Shown: positions 1 through 7,921 of the stretch, one piece after another
Numbering within the stretch: the first letter of the stretch is position 1
How the letters are laid out: the number at the start of each line of letters is the position of its first letter
Source: JAGWBD01 sp965220615
GTDB lineage: Bacteria > Chloroflexota > Anaerolineae > Aggregatilineales > Phototrophicaceae
Assembly: GCA_965220615.1 (NCBI GenBank)
Contig: CBDCQL010000001.1
Location: 248,001 to 312,000 of the forward strand
Direction of reading: 5' to 3'
DNA length: 64,000 nt
The notes under the pieces: generated by a model
Databases searched by the model: none
The model's input: the letters and a program-made list of their open reading frames with translations, nothing else
What the model was told of the DNA's origin: nothing
Translations under genes and position numbers: made by a program

Positions 1-111
1 AACTTGCGTGAGTGCCTGCTCGAGTTGGTCTGGCATGACGGTTACCACGCCGGCCAGACGGAATATCTGCGGCAGTTGACCGGCGTCAACGACCAGGTGA
101 TGGTGATCTGA
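1..111 (+). CDS. C-terminal end of a DinB-like protein (partial)
   Basis: The open frame runs in from the left edge and stops with TGA at 109-111. The 36 visible residues contain a YHAGQTEYLRQ-like segment. This resembles the last metal-binding helix of the DinB/YfiT four-helix-bundle family, where a histidine in an H-x-GQ context binds a divalent metal. Only the tail is visible, so the assignment rests on this one motif. The stop codon abuts the TTG start of the downstream kinase gene, suggesting co-transcription. Confidence 0.55.
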   Translation, partial: NLRECLLELVWHDGYHAGQTEYLRQLTGVNDQVMVI

Positions 112-1137
112 TTGTCCCTGCATGGATGGGTCTCGCGCCTGGCGGGCCGGCGGGTGCTGGTCGTCGGCGACGTACTGCTGGACGAGTACCTCAGCGGCCG
201 CCCGACGCGCATGAGCCGCGAAGCGCCGGTACCGGTGCTGGAGTTCGAGAGTCGGCGTCACATCCCTGGCGGCGCGGCCAACCCGGCGGTCACCATCGCG
301 CGCCTTGGCAGCCAGGCGCTGCTGGCCGGCGTCACCGGCGATGACGACCAGGGGCGGCAACTGCGAGACCTGTTGCAGGCGCAGGACATCGACTGTGCGG
401 GGCTGATTCGCGAGGCCGGGCGCGCCACCACGCTCAAGCTGCGCATCATGGCGCAGACGGGCCTGCGCTATCCGCAGCAAATGGCGCGCATCGACACGCT
501 CTCACGGGCAGCCCCGTCGGAGAAGAGTCAGGACCGGCTGCTGGCCCAGGTGAAAGCGCTGGCCGACACGGTGAATGCCCTGCTGGTCTCCGACTATTGC
601 ATCGGTCTGCTGACGCCGGACCTGGTGGACGAGTTGCGCGCTGCGGGCGTATCCCTGCTGGCGGTTGACGCCCAGGGCGAGCTGGGCAAGTACCATGACT
701 TCGGCCTGGTCAAGTGCAATGCGGAGGAGGCTGCCGCGTGGCTGGGAAGGCCGCTGGCGTGCGACGCGGACTTCACAGCCGCCGCGCGCGACCTCTGCCG
801 GCGACTGCGCGTGACCGGCGCTGCGGTCATCACACGCGGGCCGCAGGGCGCCACGCTCGCCACGGCGACGGGTGAGGTCGAGCATTGCCCGGCGCCGGTC
901 GTCAGCGACGTGTTCGACGTCACCGGCGCTGGCGACACGGCCATCGCGGTGATGACCCTGGCGCGAGCGGCCGGAGCAGACTGGCCGACAGCCGTCGCCC
1001 TGGCCAACGTCGCCAGCGGCCTGGTCGTGCAGCGGGTGGGGAATTACGCGCCGACGGCGGAGGAACTGCGCGCTTCCCTGCGGGCAGTGGCCAAGACGCC
1101 TTCCGGGCCTGACACGCCCTCGCCCCGTATGCCCTAA
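112..1137 (+). CDS. PfkB-family sugar kinase, HldA/RfaE1-like
   Basis: This 341-residue protein is a ribokinase/PfkB-fold kinase that resembles the kinase half of HldE (D-glycero-beta-D-manno-heptose-7-phosphate kinase). Visible are the N-terminal GDVLLDEYL segment, the GGAANPA glycine motif near residues 53-59, and the C-terminal PfkB signature DVTGAGD at 269-275 with catalytic Asp275. The cytidylyltransferase half of HldE is absent. The start is TTG immediately after the upstream stop; no in-frame ATG precedes the conserved N-terminus. The substrate is uncertain: heptose-phosphate kinase activity would make sense for cell-surface sugars, but other sugar phosphates are possible. Confidence 0.8.
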   Translation: MSLHGWVSRLAGRRVLVVGDVLLDEYLSGRPTRMSREAPVPVLEFESRRHIPGGAANPAVTIARLGSQALLAGVTGDDDQGRQLRDLLQAQDIDCAGLIREAGRATTLKLRIMAQTGLRYPQQMARIDTLSRAAPSEKSQDRLLAQVKALADTVNALLVSDYCIGLLTPDLVDELRAAGVSLLAVDAQGELGKYHDFGLVKCNAEEAAAWLGRPLACDADFTAAARDLCRRLRVTGAAVITRGPQGATLATATGEVEHCPAPVVSDVFDVTGAGDTAIAVMTLARAAGADWPTAVALANVASGLVVQRVGNYAPTAEELRASLRAVAKTPSGPDTPSPRMP

Positions 1138-1302
1138 CTGTCGCGGTCAACTCCGCCAGGGAGCCGCCCGCATCAATGGAATCAGGTTGTGCCTGGGGAA
1201 CTGGCCGCGTTTCGCATCCGCCAGGCCGCGCATGGGGATGGCGGCCAGCCCCGTCGTCACGCTTGCCTGGCCGCTATCGTCGAGTCTTCGCTCCCAGGCG
1301 GG

Positions 1303-1647
1303 TCAATCGGCCTCGCTCCCGGCCGTCAGCCGCTCCTGGCGGCCTTCAAGGCGGCCTTCGATGCGCGCCAGGCGCTGGTTGCCATCATCGACTTTCGTTT
1401 CGACATCGTCGATTTTTGTCTCCAGACGATCGATTCTCGTTTCCAGGCGCTGGATGTCGCCCTTGAGTCCCGCGCGCGATTTAGCGATCTCGCCCCTGAG
1501 TTCAGCGCGCGACTCAAGGATCTTGTCCTTGAGTTCCCTGCTCATTTCGGCGATTCTGCTGTCCAGACGCCAGACGGCGTTCAATACCACCATTGTCGCC
1601 ACAAACCCTGCGACGACTGCCAGCGACAGCGTTGCGTCCAGGTTCAT
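1303..1647 (-). CDS. Small membrane-anchored coiled-coil protein
   Basis: This 114-residue protein has one N-terminal membrane segment (about residues 5-26). A highly charged heptad-rich region follows, in which RLETRIDRLETKIDDVE-type repeats indicate a long coiled coil. The frame stays open far upstream, but that part is antisense to the oxidoreductase gene and carries no family signal. The ATG at 1647 is chosen because the membrane helix starts just after it and a good promoter lies upstream. The function is unknown; a membrane-tethered oligomeric scaffold is the most that can be inferred. Confidence 0.65.
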   Translation of the reverse strand: MNLDATLSLAVVAGFVATMVVLNAVWRLDSRIAEMSRELKDKILESRAELRGEIAKSRAGLKGDIQRLETRIDRLETKIDDVETKVDDGNQRLARIEGRLEGRQERLTAGSEAD

Positions 1648-1673
1648 CGGAATCGTCTTCTTGCCCTGCGTAA

Positions 1674-1702
1674 AGTCTAGCGACGTATTGCCCGTTTGCC
1701 AA
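1674..1702 (-). promoter_or_regulatory. Promoter for the coiled-coil membrane protein
   Basis: On the minus strand there is a -35 TTGGCA (1697-1702), a 17-nt spacer and a -10 TAGACT (1674-1679). It lies about 27 nt upstream of the ATG at 1647. It is one of the better two-box matches in the window. Confidence 0.5.
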
Positions 1703-1847
1703 TGTCCCCAACCGGGCGGGAGCGGCACGTCGCCGGTGTGGATGATCAATGTCGGCGCCACTGTCGGCCTGGCAATTTCCTGCCGCTGAGTGGCCAGTTG
1801 GCGCCGTCCAGGTGTCGGCGGAGGAGCTTGAGCGCGCTGAAAAGGCC

Positions 1848-3050
1848 TCAGACCACGCGGATGCTGCGACGCTGCCAGTGGTTGGTCATGTAACCCTTGA
1901 AATTCCAGATTTCCTCGACCGTGGAGGGTTGTGTGTTGCCCGCCTGGTCGCGCGCACGCACGACCAGTTCGTAGTCGCCGGGCGTCAACTCCGTCTCCAG
2001 TTCCCAGAAGCACCAGCTCCAGCGGCCCGCTCCGGTGAGACCGGCCTCCTGCCAGCTCGCCCCGCCATCCAGCGAGAGCTCGACCACGGCAAGCGGCTGG
2101 CTGGCAATGGCGATGCCACGAAGCAGGAGCGGCCCGGCCGGTAATTCGGCGTCCGCCTCCGGCGTGATAAAGACCGAGTTGACATACAAATCGCCCAGAG
2201 GCCGCGCCGCGCCCCAGTCGGCCGTGTCGCTGCGGACGTCGGGCGGGAAGAGCTTGTAGGCGCGCTGCTGGTAATGATTGTCGGACTGGCCGGCCTGCAA
2301 GGTGAGGCGTCCCAGCCACTTGACGCTGCGCGCGCCGATATAACCCGGCACCACCAGACGCAGGGGGCGGCCATGGGCGGCCGGCAGCGGCGCGCCGTTC
2401 AGTTCGTCAGCCAGCAATACTTCCTCGGCAAGCGCCTTGTCAAGGGGGATCGAGCCGCCAAAGCCGATGGTCGCGCCGCCCTTCTCGATCTCGTCGAGGC
2501 CCAGCGCCGCCACGTGTTGCGCCTCCGCCTGGATGCCGGCGGCCTCCAGCACGTCGCCGAGGCGCACACCGCCCCAGCGCCCGTTACTGATGGCATCGCT
2601 GCACCACAAAAGCGCGCCGTCGGCATTCTCTTCGTTGAGCATCTCCTGGCGGCGAAAACCGGCGCATTGCAGGGTGGCCTCCTGCTCATGGCGCGGAAAG
2701 TCGCGTTGCAGTTCCGCCAGGCCCAGCGACAGCGGCCGCTGCACCAGGCCATCGACCTCAAGGCGCCAACTGTCGGCATCCGGCGCGGGCACGGGAGCGT
2801 GGTTGCGCAGGTAGAAGATGTCCGACGGCGTCTCGTGGGTGGCGCGCAGCGGCTCCAGCGGCGAGCCGGCGTTCAGGGGACTGGCGCGATAGACCGTCAT
2901 GTCCTCATGCTTGCCAAGTTCGCGCAGGAGCGCCAGCAGCTCCTCGTCCTTCCCAACTTGCGCGACTGTGGCCGGCAAACCCGGCAGTTGGGACAGGGCC
3001 GCCAGCGCCACCAGGCGGCGCAGGAATTCACGTCGATCGATGGAGTCCAT
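1848..3050 (-). CDS. Sulfite-oxidase-family molybdenum enzyme, Tat-exported
   Basis: This 400-residue molybdopterin oxidoreductase is probably periplasmic or extracytoplasmic. It starts with a twin-arginine-type signal (DRREFLRR followed by a short hydrophobic stretch ending near PATVA). The oxidoreductase domain follows, with the molybdenum-ligand cysteine at Cys129 in LQCAGFRRQ. Next comes the family motif GYIGARSVKWL, then a C-terminal Mo-co dimerisation domain of immunoglobulin type. No heme domain is fused, so electrons must pass to a separate acceptor. Sulfite oxidation is the best-known reaction of the family, but the sequence alone does not prove the substrate. Confidence 0.88.
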   Translation of the reverse strand: MDSIDRREFLRRLVALAALSQLPGLPATVAQVGKDEELLALLRELGKHEDMTVYRASPLNAGSPLEPLRATHETPSDIFYLRNHAPVPAPDADSWRLEVDGLVQRPLSLGLAELQRDFPRHEQEATLQCAGFRRQEMLNEENADGALLWCSDAISNGRWGGVRLGDVLEAAGIQAEAQHVAALGLDEIEKGGATIGFGGSIPLDKALAEEVLLADELNGAPLPAAHGRPLRLVVPGYIGARSVKWLGRLTLQAGQSDNHYQQRAYKLFPPDVRSDTADWGAARPLGDLYVNSVFITPEADAELPAGPLLLRGIAIASQPLAVVELSLDGGASWQEAGLTGAGRWSWCFWELETELTPGDYELVVRARDQAGNTQPSTVEEIWNFKGYMTNHWQRRSIRVV

Positions 3051-3127
3051 GCCATTCTTCCCGAATGCATGCCAGGAGCCGGTACAGCAAGAGCTTTTCT
3101 GCGCGCATGCCGGCCAGGGCTCGCATG

Positions 3128-4207
3128 CTAGAGTTGCACATAGCTGTTCTCGGCCAGAATCAGCCGATGGGCGGCGGGTACGTGCTCGGCCGAGGTGACC
3201 TGCGAATAGTCCGCCAGCAGACTGGAATCGATGCGGCCCGGCATGTTACGGATGACGCAGTCCTTCATGACGATGCTGTCCTCAATCTCGCTGCCCTCGA
3301 CGACCACGTTGTTGCCGATCGCCGTGTAGGGGCCGACGTAGCTGTTGCGAATGCATACGTTGTCGCCGATGATGACCGGCCCGCGAACCACGCTGTTGAT
3401 GATCTGGCTGTCACGGCCGATGAGTACGCGGTGCGAGACCTCGGAGTCGCCACAGACCTGGTCGCGGTTGGTCGGCGGCGGTGTGTAGGGCAGTTCGCCC
3501 AGCAGCACCTGGTTGGCGAGGATGATGGACTCAGGCTTGCCGGCGTCGATCCACCAGCCCTGAAGGATGTAGGGCTGGACCTGCCGGCCCTGGCTGATGA
3601 GCCACCCGATGGCGTCGGTGATCTCCAGTTCGTTGCGCCAGGAAGGCTGGATGTTGCCGATGGCCTCGTAGATCGAAGGGCGGAAAAGATAGACGCCGGA
3701 GATGGCGAGGTTGGAAACCGGGTTTTGCGGCTTTTCCACCACGCGCCGGATCTGGCTGCAATTGCTGTCCAGCTCGGCAATGCCGAAGCGTTCAGGGTCC
3801 GGCACCTCGGTCAGGGCCACGGCGGCCTCGGCCCCGGAGTCGGGGAAGTTGGCCAGCAGGTCGGTGAGGCGGTCCTTGAAGACGTTATCGCCGAGGAACA
3901 TGCAGAAGGGCTCGTCGCCGGTGAAGGGCTGCGCCAGGCTGGCGGCATGGGCCAGACCCCGTTGCACTTCCTGCACGATGTATTCCAGGCGTACGCCCAG
4001 CTGGCGGCCATCGCCCAGTTGCTTCGGAATGGGCGAGCCCAGACTGTTGACGACGATGCCGATGTCGACCAGGCCGGCCTCGCGCAGCAGGTCGATGGCG
4101 TATTCGATGAGGGCCTTGTTGGCGACCGGCACCAGCGGTTTGGGCATGGTGAGGGTGACCGGGCGCAGGCGGGTCCCCTGACCCGCCGCGAGGATGACCG
4201 CCTTCAT
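3128..4207 (-). CDS. rmlA: Glucose-1-phosphate thymidylyltransferase, long form
   Basis: This 359-residue sugar-nucleotide pyrophosphorylase has the N-terminal signature GQGTRLRP (residues 9-16) and the substrate-site KPLVPVANK. Its C-terminal third is a hexapeptide-repeat left-handed beta-helix (alternating IGD, VRG and IGNN turns). This corresponds to the long RmlA/RfbA form that makes dTDP-glucose from dTTP and glucose-1-phosphate. Related long proteins can use UTP and other sugars, so the nucleotide is inferred. It probably supplies activated sugar for surface polysaccharide. Its first nine codons and upstream region are duplicated at 4605-4665. Confidence 0.85.
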   Translation of the reverse strand: MKAVILAAGQGTRLRPVTLTMPKPLVPVANKALIEYAIDLLREAGLVDIGIVVNSLGSPIPKQLGDGRQLGVRLEYIVQEVQRGLAHAASLAQPFTGDEPFCMFLGDNVFKDRLTDLLANFPDSGAEAAVALTEVPDPERFGIAELDSNCSQIRRVVEKPQNPVSNLAISGVYLFRPSIYEAIGNIQPSWRNELEITDAIGWLISQGRQVQPYILQGWWIDAGKPESIILANQVLLGELPYTPPPTNRDQVCGDSEVSHRVLIGRDSQIINSVVRGPVIIGDNVCIRNSYVGPYTAIGNNVVVEGSEIEDSIVMKDCVIRNMPGRIDSSLLADYSQVTSAEHVPAAHRLILAENSYVQL

Positions 4208-4223
4208 GCGTCAGCGCCTCCCG
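4182..4223. repeat. Duplicated segment, copy 1 (spans rmlA start)
   Basis: These 42 nt match 4624-4665 with a single mismatch, covering the first codons of rmlA and its immediate upstream region. A second identical block of 26 nt follows at 4253-4278 (partner 4702-4727). The pair defines a tandem duplication with a period of about 445 nt. Confidence 0.9.
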
Positions 4224-4343
4224 AAAAGATGGCAGGACGGGAAATGGTACACGGGAACCATGCGGGCTGCAATCAGGTTGCGCGCGCTGCAAGGCCAATG
4301 CGGTCCTGTCAGATTTGTGTCCGGGGACTGGTGAAGCGGCCGG

Positions 4344-4541
4344 TCAGGCCTGCTGGTCCTGATCCGTCCTTTTGCGAACCAGCGGTGGATACGGCTGGCT
4401 TACCCGTTCGCCCGGCACAAAGGGGGCGGACCGGGAGTAATTTTTGTCAGTGATGACTACAGATGAAACCGGGACGCCAGTGAACCTCACCTTGCCTACC
4501 GGGGGGTACTGCCGCACGTCAATTAACTCAGGCCCACTCAT
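4344..4541 (-). CDS. Small protein of unknown function, paralog 1
   Basis: This 65-residue protein is preceded by a clear ribosome binding site (GGAGGAT, about 6 nt before the ATG). It shares its whole architecture with the gene at 4811-4990: an N-terminal MS-P start, a YPP-GKVR block, a PVSSV block, an SxPFVPG-type block, then RVSQ-PP and a basic C-terminus. It has no membrane segment, cysteine or recognised domain. It lies upstream of rmlA in the same direction, so the two may be co-transcribed. Conservation between two diverged copies, each with its own ribosome binding site, argues that it is a real gene. Confidence 0.7.
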   Translation of the reverse strand: MSGPELIDVRQYPPVGKVRFTGVPVSSVVITDKNYSRSAPFVPGERVSQPYPPLVRKRTDQDQQA

Positions 4542-4604
4542 TCGTATCCTCCGGGATCCGGAATTCCGGCCTGCTTATCCACTGGAATCCCACTTCTTCT
4601 GATA

Positions 4605-4649
4605 CTACAGCAACAAGGAATGCCCCGCCGCGAGGATGACCGCCTTCAT
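4605..4649 (-). pseudogene. 5' remnant of rmlA (first nine codons)
   Basis: The minus strand reads MKAVILAAG, identical to the start of rmlA. It then continues into unrelated sequence and stops after 14 codons (CTA on the plus strand at 4605-4607). The fragment marks the end of the tandemly duplicated unit and gives the breakpoint inside the rmlA gene. It is too short to encode a functional product. Confidence 0.8.
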
Positions 4650-4665
4650 ACGTCAGCGCCTCCCG
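4624..4665. repeat. Duplicated segment, copy 2
   Basis: Partner of 4182-4223, with one difference (A at 4650 in place of G at 4208). With the partner blocks 4702-4727 and 4253-4278 and the paralogous small genes, it shows that the unit ran from inside rmlA to the start of the small gene. Confidence 0.9.
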
Positions 4666-4810
4666 CGATGATGAACGATGCCTGCTCATGGCATGGAACG
4701 TGGGAACCATGCGGGCTGCAATCAGGTCGGGCGCGGTGCAACTTTCCTGAACAGCATGGCGATGAATGTGTCCGGAAGTGGTGATTTGGATTGAGCCAGG
4801 TCGTCTGCAA

Positions 4811-4990
4811 TCAGTCCTTGTTTCTGCGTGGCGGCCATGTTTGGCTCACCCGCTCCTTGCCAGGAACGAAGGATGAGGGTTTTGGGTAATCCCCCATTTT
4901 GACCTTTACGGATGAGACCGGCACGGCGCCTGGTCTGACTTTGCCGGCCGGGGGATATGTCCAAAATTCAGGTTGCCTAGGCTCACTCAT
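4811..4990 (-). CDS. Small protein of unknown function, paralog 2
   Basis: This 59-residue protein starts at the ATG preceded by GGAGGGAAGCGA, an excellent ribosome binding site. An upstream in-frame start at 5056 is rejected because the homology with the sister protein begins at MSEP. Matching blocks are YPPAGKVR, VPVSSV, SSFVPG-KERVSQ and a basic tail. It has diverged clearly at the protein level from paralog 1 but keeps motif order and spacing. No known family was recognised. Confidence 0.68.
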   Translation of the reverse strand: MSEPRQPEFWTYPPAGKVRPGAVPVSSVKVKMGDYPKPSSFVPGKERVSQTWPPRRNKD

Positions 4991-5127
4991 TCGCTTCCCT
5001 CCGGTAGATTGATCGCAAGGCAATAACCACGGCTCTTGAAATTCAAAAATGTGCAATTCACTTGGAATCTTTCAACTCACCTTCTTCTAAAATACTGTCA
5101 ATATCTTGGATGAAACCAGCAAACATT

Positions 5128-5652
5128 TCATGATATTTCAGATCCGTTTCTATCGTTTCCGACATTCTTGCGGACTTCCAAAAGAAATTCTCCCATCACT
5201 TTGAGTGATTCAATTGACTTGCCCGTCTTTTGCAGGTCGCCGACATCTTTGTTCTTCGCGGCAAATTGAACAAAACTATTGAAGGCCCGCACGACACTGT
5301 CAGAGCCAAACAAGGCCAACCTAAAACCAGCCTCTCTGTACTCAACTGAGGTAACGATCTCATGTGCAAACGCGTCCTTGGACATGTTTCTGATTCTGTT
5401 TCTTATGGGCCTGTATCGCTGTGCCTCATAGAACTTCTCATCTTTAGATAGGGCCAAGATATATGGTTCTATTATTTTCCTGTAAATCTCAAGGCGATCC
5501 TCACGCAATTTTGCTTCCAGGTCTCGAGTGCGTTTTGCACGACGTTGAGATTGTTCCAGATTTCTATTGATGAAATAGCCTGCTACCGCAACAACAATTG
5601 GAGTGGCATAAGGAGCAAAGACATCAAGAGTCTCCCGAACAATTGGATCCAT
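5128..5652 (-). CDS. Membrane-anchored protein of unknown function, AT-rich
   Basis: This 174-residue protein has an N-terminal hydrophobic segment (residues 12-27), then a charged helical region with coiled-coil potential and a mostly helical C-terminal part. A ribosome binding site (GGGAGA) precedes the ATG. Base composition and codon use are strikingly AT-richer than every neighbour, with many AAA, ATT and TTT codons. This suggests recent acquisition from a different genome. It sits between the duplicated small genes and a glycosyltransferase. Similar short anchor-plus-helix proteins occur in accessory regions, but no specific function can be given. Confidence 0.7.
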   Translation of the reverse strand: MDPIVRETLDVFAPYATPIVVAVAGYFINRNLEQSQRRAKRTRDLEAKLREDRLEIYRKIIEPYILALSKDEKFYEAQRYRPIRNRIRNMSKDAFAHEIVTSVEYREAGFRLALFGSDSVVRAFNSFVQFAAKNKDVGDLQKTGKSIESLKVMGEFLLEVRKNVGNDRNGSEIS

Positions 5653-5693
5653 GCTGTTCTCCCAATTGAATTAATGCTTGAAAGAAGCGGGTT

Positions 5694-6923
5694 TTAGTCC
5701 CGCGCGCGGCGCAGGGTGGCCGCGGCCAGGTCCTCAATGCCGTGGCGCAGGGGTTTGCCGCGCGTGGCCTGCGGCCCCTGCTGCGCCTGGTGCCAGATGT
5801 CGGCGGCAATCTCGAAGACGGCGTTGGGACGGGCCTGGGCGCGCGCGCGCTGCGAGCGTCGCTGCAGGCCTTCCGGCCCCTCCGCCAGCCAGGCGAGCAG
5901 CGTGTCGCCGATCTCGCGCGGGTCGGGCGTGAAGACGCCGACGCCGTGCTCGATGACCCAGTCGACGTTGCCGCTCTCCTGACCCGGGATGGCATCGTAG
6001 AGCATGAGCGGGACGCCGGCGATACAGGCCTCGCTGATGGTGGCCGGCCCCGCCTTGGTGACGATGATGTCGGTCGCCGCCAGCACCACCGGTATGTCGC
6101 GGCGGAAGCCATAGATGCGGGTCGGCTGGTTCCAGACGACCGACTGCAGCCGCTGGCGCAGGGTCGCGTTGCGGCCGGTGATGACCAGCAACTGGCACTG
6201 CGGCCGCCGTTCGTTGATGGCCAGCGCCGTGCGGTAGACCGGACCCATGCCGTCCACGCCACCGACGAGCAGCACGACGGGTTGATGCGGATCGAGCCCC
6301 AGCCGCTCCCGCGCGCTGGCCCGGTCGGTCAGGCCGTCGATGAAGTTCGGATGCACCGGCAGGCCCGTGAGGCGCAACTGGTCCGGCGTCATGCCGTTTT
6401 CCAGGCCGCGGGCATAGGCCGCCGCGGTGGGCACCAGCGTGCGCTCGGCGCGGCGCTCGTACCACATGTGGTGGGTGGAGACGAGGTCCGTCACGACCAC
6501 CACAAAGGAGGCGCGGCCCGGCAGGCTCTGCATGGCCTTCATGGTGGGGCGCGCCAAAGCCGAGTGCACGCAGACGATAACGTCCGCGGGGTGCTCCCGC
6601 AGCAGGCGCTTGAGGCCCAGTTCAAGGGTGTGAAAGATGGTGGTGGAGAGGATGCGGGCGCGCTGGCGGGTGTTGGAGAGCTTGTATCCGGCGCCCCAGG
6701 ACTGCTTGCTGTTGTTCACCCACCAGGGGTAAATCTCCGGCAGGTACTTGAAGGGCGCCGGCGAGTAGTCGCGGAAGACGTCCACCAACTCGACAGCGAC
6801 AGCTTCCGGCCCGGGCCGGCGATAAAGCGCGTCGCGGATGGCCTCGGCCGCGGCGCGGTGTCCGCCGCCGGTATCGGACATCAGGATCAGGATGCGTCTA
6901 TTTTTGTCCGTCTGGAGCAACAT
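5694..6923 (-). CDS. GT28-family glycosyltransferase (MGDG synthase/UgtP type)
   Basis: This 409-residue protein has an N-terminal MGDG-synthase-like domain (RRILILMSDTGGGHRAAAEAI) and a C-terminal GT-B nucleotide-sugar half with IIVTKAGPATISEA and a later QESGN motif. Enzymes of this type transfer glucose or galactose from a UDP-sugar to diacylglycerol, making membrane glycolipids; MurG is a more distant relative. The frame extends to a GTG at 6974 that would overlap the DUF951 gene. The ATG at 6923, 37 nt after the DUF951 stop, is preferred. The exact acceptor lipid and sugar are inferred. Confidence 0.85.
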   Translation of the reverse strand: MLLQTDKNRRILILMSDTGGGHRAAAEAIRDALYRRPGPEAVAVELVDVFRDYSPAPFKYLPEIYPWWVNNSKQSWGAGYKLSNTRQRARILSTTIFHTLELGLKRLLREHPADVIVCVHSALARPTMKAMQSLPGRASFVVVVTDLVSTHHMWYERRAERTLVPTAAAYARGLENGMTPDQLRLTGLPVHPNFIDGLTDRASARERLGLDPHQPVVLLVGGVDGMGPVYRTALAINERRPQCQLLVITGRNATLRQRLQSVVWNQPTRIYGFRRDIPVVLAATDIIVTKAGPATISEACIAGVPLMLYDAIPGQESGNVDWVIEHGVGVFTPDPREIGDTLLAWLAEGPEGLQRRSQRARAQARPNAVFEIAADIWHQAQQGPQATRGKPLRHGIEDLAAATLRRARD

Positions 6924-6960
6924 GCCTCGTGTTTCCGCGCGTTTGCATCCCGGGCCGGGA

Positions 6961-7158
6961 TCACAGCGGCCCACGCAGGAGCCGTTTCGCGCGTTTGCCG
7001 AACTCCCTGCGCGTCAGCAAAACCCTTCGCTGGCAACCGCTGCAACGCAGACCGATATCCGCCCCGATGCGGTAGACGACCCAGATGTCGCTGCCACAGG
7101 GATGTGGCTTGCGAAGCTGCACGCGGTCGTCGACCTGAACCTCCTGCACGTCGGCCAT
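6961..7158 (-). CDS. DUF951 family protein
   Basis: This 65-residue protein is a clear DUF951 member. It has an SH3-like N-terminal part with the block LRKPHPCGSDIWVVYRIGADI and a CSGC pair (Cys39 and Cys42) followed by RRVLLTRREF-KR. Cys21 with this pair suggests a metal or redox site. The family is typical of Firmicutes and Chloroflexota and has no established biochemical role; nucleic-acid binding has been proposed from its fold. It heads the leftward transcription unit with the glycosyltransferase and faces a divergent promoter region. Confidence 0.85.
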   Translation of the reverse strand: MADVQEVQVDDRVQLRKPHPCGSDIWVVYRIGADIGLRCSGCQRRVLLTRREFGKRAKRLLRGPL

Positions 7159-7180
7159 GGCTGCCTCCGCCCGCCAAAAA

Positions 7181-7186
7181 AGTATA
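7181..7186 (-). promoter_or_regulatory. -10 box for DUF951/glycosyltransferase unit
   Basis: Minus-strand TATACT, 23 nt upstream of the DUF951 ATG. No good -35 box is seen at 17 nt. It is paired with the divergent box at 7220-7225. Confidence 0.5.
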
Positions 7187-7219
7187 GCGCAGTCATGCCG
7201 GACTGCACAGGGAGCATGC

Positions 7220-7225
7220 TATACT
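7220..7225 (+). promoter_or_regulatory. -10 box for M50 protease unit
   Basis: TATACT, 36 nt before the GTG start of the M50 protease and facing away from the box at 7181-7186. The two -10 boxes are only 33 nt apart, so the promoters must share upstream DNA. Confidence 0.5.
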
Positions 7226-7260
7226 GCCTGGGTTGGCCAACCTGAAGCAGGGAGCATCCC

Positions 7261-7920
7261 GTGCTGTTGCTCGGCAACCTTTCGCTGGAAGGGATTCTGG
7301 GCGCCATCGTGGCCGTCGGCCTAGGCATGACGGTGCACGAATTCGCCCACAACTACGTCGCGCACCGGATGGGCGACCCGGTGCCGGCGCAACAGGGTCG
7401 TCTCACGCTGAACCCGCTGGTGCACATCAACTGGCTGGGCTGGCTGATGTTCGCGCTGCTTGGCTTCGGCATCCTCGGCTCCGCGCCAATCTCCCCGCAG
7501 CGCATGCGCAACCCGCGCTACGGCTTTCTGGCGGCGGTGGCGGCCGGCCCCCTGGCCAACCTGCTGCTGGCCCTGCTCTTCGGCCTGCTGTACCAGATGA
7601 TGGAGCCGCTGCTACGCTCGGGCGCCTTGCCGCTTGTGCTGGTGCGGCCGGTGGCCACCATGATCTGGACCATCGTCTTCATCAACGTGCTGCTCTGCCT
7701 CTTCAACCTGCTGCCGCTCTTTCCGCTGGATGGCTGGCACGTGGTCTACGCCCTGCTGCCCGCTCAACAGGCCTGGACCTGGGGCAGCGCGCAATGGCGC
7801 CAGTACAGTCAGTACGCCTTCTTCGCCCTGATCCTGCTCAGTTTCAGCGGCATTTTCAATCTCTTCGGCATGTTGGTCAGCGGGCCGGCCTTCCGCTTCA
7901 CGCGCCTGTTGCTGGGTTAA
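7261..7920 (+). CDS. Site-2-protease-type M50 membrane metallopeptidase
   Basis: This 219-residue integral membrane protein carries the zinc motif HEFAH at residues 26-30 in the first helix and the third ligand in NLLPLFPLDGWH (Asp157) in a later helix. This is the arrangement of the small minimal M50B group, which has no PDZ domain. Such proteases cut membrane-embedded regulators or signal remnants. The GTG start is supported by CAGGGAG upstream. The HD protein begins one base after its stop, so the two are probably one operon. The substrate is unknown. Confidence 0.88.
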   Translation: MLLLGNLSLEGILGAIVAVGLGMTVHEFAHNYVAHRMGDPVPAQQGRLTLNPLVHINWLGWLMFALLGFGILGSAPISPQRMRNPRYGFLAAVAAGPLANLLLALLFGLLYQMMEPLLRSGALPLVLVRPVATMIWTIVFINVLLCLFNLLPLFPLDGWHVVYALLPAQQAWTWGSAQWRQYSQYAFFALILLSFSGIFNLFGMLVSGPAFRFTRLLLG

Positions 7921-7921
7921 G

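Noticed and set aside
1648..2319. Upstream extension of the coiled-coil protein frame (338 codons in total)
   Set aside because: It is antisense to the sulfite-oxidase-type gene; only the last 114 codons have a membrane helix, coiled coil and promoter.
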